The translations under genes and the position numbers were made by a program. This document shows positions 63,411-64,000 of a DNA stretch of 64,000 nt, piece by piece. The stretch is from a virus. The stretch spans positions 48,242 to 112,241 of IMG/VR virus record IMGVR_UViG_3300006925_000007; one strand, written 5' to 3'. The number at the start of each line of letters is the position of its first letter. Position 1 is the stretch's first letter. The notes beneath the pieces were generated by a model that worked only from the letters and a program-made list of their open reading frames with translations, had not been told where the DNA came from and did not search any database.

Positions 63411-64000
63411 TTTAATACTTGGTGATAACAACAGTAAGCATACAGTGTTAAAGTGTGATATATTTCAGCACGAGTATCTAGATATTTTTCAAAATGATCC
63501 TACCATGTGCGAATGGAATTTATACAATGATAAATCAGCACAGCTACAAAAGTTGTCCGATGCGTTAAAAAAATTAATAGATATATGGAACACACATGGT
63601 ATACATCAACTCGATACAAGTGAGTTCCATTTGTTTAGCGATGACTCGGCAGTAGCTGCAATGAAACTGCATCAAGATATTCTTAATCCATTACAGTCAA
63701 GTATTATAACTGCATACAGAGATCTAAACGATAACAGTCAAGTAGAACACACTGAAGAACTAGTAGTTATGTTTAGAAAACTAAATCTAATAAGAGATAT
63801 AGTTTCACACTTGTCTGTAGATTTAGATTCGCAACAGTTTCAACTTGCGTTTGAAAGTGATTATAAGTTATTTGAAGATGACGACTTTGCAAGATTTAGT
63901 TTTGCTCGCAACCCAGGTGAAATATTTTTAGCACCAACTGACATTTCATATAACTATGATAATTTAATTATTGAAGAAAAGTCAGCATACGAAATAGATA
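63400..64000 (+). CDS. Unrecognised cassette protein (3' end outside window)
   Basis: The frame opens at the ATG at 63400, inside the last codons of radical SAM protein 2 (11-base overlap), and is still open at base 64000. It begins MKFDLILGDNNSKHTVLKCD, then IFQHEYLDIFQND, with later FHLFSDDSAVAAMKLHQDIL and YDNLIIEEKSAYEI. At least 200 residues, acidic and mostly helical. I do not recognise it. Tight overlap with the radical SAM pair makes it a candidate partner or substrate of these enzymes. Confidence 0.6.
   Translation, partial: MKFDLILGDNNSKHTVLKCDIFQHEYLDIFQNDPTMCEWNLYNDKSAQLQKLSDALKKLIDIWNTHGIHQLDTSEFHLFSDDSAVAAMKLHQDILNPLQSSIITAYRDLNDNSQVEHTEELVVMFRKLNLIRDIVSHLSVDLDSQQFQLAFESDYKLFEDDDFARFSFARNPGEIFLAPTDISYNYDNLIIEEKSAYEID

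Noticed and set aside
1-64000. Prophage or integrative element
   Set aside because: No integrase, attachment repeats, repressor or host genes; gene content is that of a lytic T4-like phage.

Overview
This window is AT-rich and densely coded, and it carries the virion structural block of a T4-like myovirus. Homologues of T4 gp20 (portal), gp21 (prohead protease), gp22 (scaffold), gp23 (major capsid protein), gp25, gp6, gp53, gp5, gp46, gp47 and gp55 can be read directly. The fibre proteins, the giant wedge protein and the nucleotidyltransferase before the baseplate operon resemble the marine cyanophage/pelagiphage branch of T4-like phages. I see no photosynthesis genes, tRNAs, integrase or other temperate functions. 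A marine heterotroph-infecting T4-like phage, possibly infecting an alphaproteobacterium, is my inference; the host cannot be read from this window.

Layout. Positions 1-15003 (minus) hold six fibre or accessory structural genes: three alanine-rich repeat proteins (one ending in a peptidase-S74 chaperone), a 250-aa fibre protein, a PKD-domain protein and two conserved marine-T4 structural proteins. Position 15125-15934 (minus) is a phage-borne signal-peptide outer-membrane beta-barrel protein behind a textbook sigma70 promoter. Positions 16122-21908 (minus) are the head module (gp23, gp22, gp21, an acidic core protein, a small protein, gp20). Positions 21938-27575 (minus) are two large tape-measure-like proteins, the second carrying a GH19 muramidase domain. 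Positions 27651-28717 (plus) are a gp26-like tail/baseplate assembly gene followed by a -1 frame extension behind a slippery sequence and stem-loop. Positions 28718-34048 (minus) run gp55, gp47, gp46, a 47-aa ORF, a GIY-YIG nuclease, a 600-base non-coding region rich in hairpins and an unknown gene. Positions 34140-56648 (plus) are the baseplate operon, including a 3670-aa giant protein. Positions 56741-64000 (plus) are a small helical protein, three glycosyltransferase-like genes, an unknown 324-aa protein, two radical-SAM proteins and an unknown gene cut by the window edge.

Regulation. A T4-late-like motif (consensus RATAAATAC) lies upstream of most structural transcription units, matching the presence of the late sigma factor gp55. 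Three sigma70-type promoters stand before the gp55/47/46 operon, before the outer-membrane protein and before the glycosyltransferase/radical-SAM cassette. These three units may therefore be read by unmodified host polymerase. Rho-independent terminators close several minus-strand units.

Most notable: (i) the frameshift signal in the tail-assembly gene; (ii) the hairpin-rich non-coding RNA candidate at about 29190-29750; (iii) the glycosyltransferase and tandem radical-SAM cassette; (iv) the phage-borne outer-membrane protein with its own strong promoter; (v) a stand-alone, catalytically degenerate lysozyme fold next to a lysozyme-less gp5, with a GH19 domain in the tape-measure protein.
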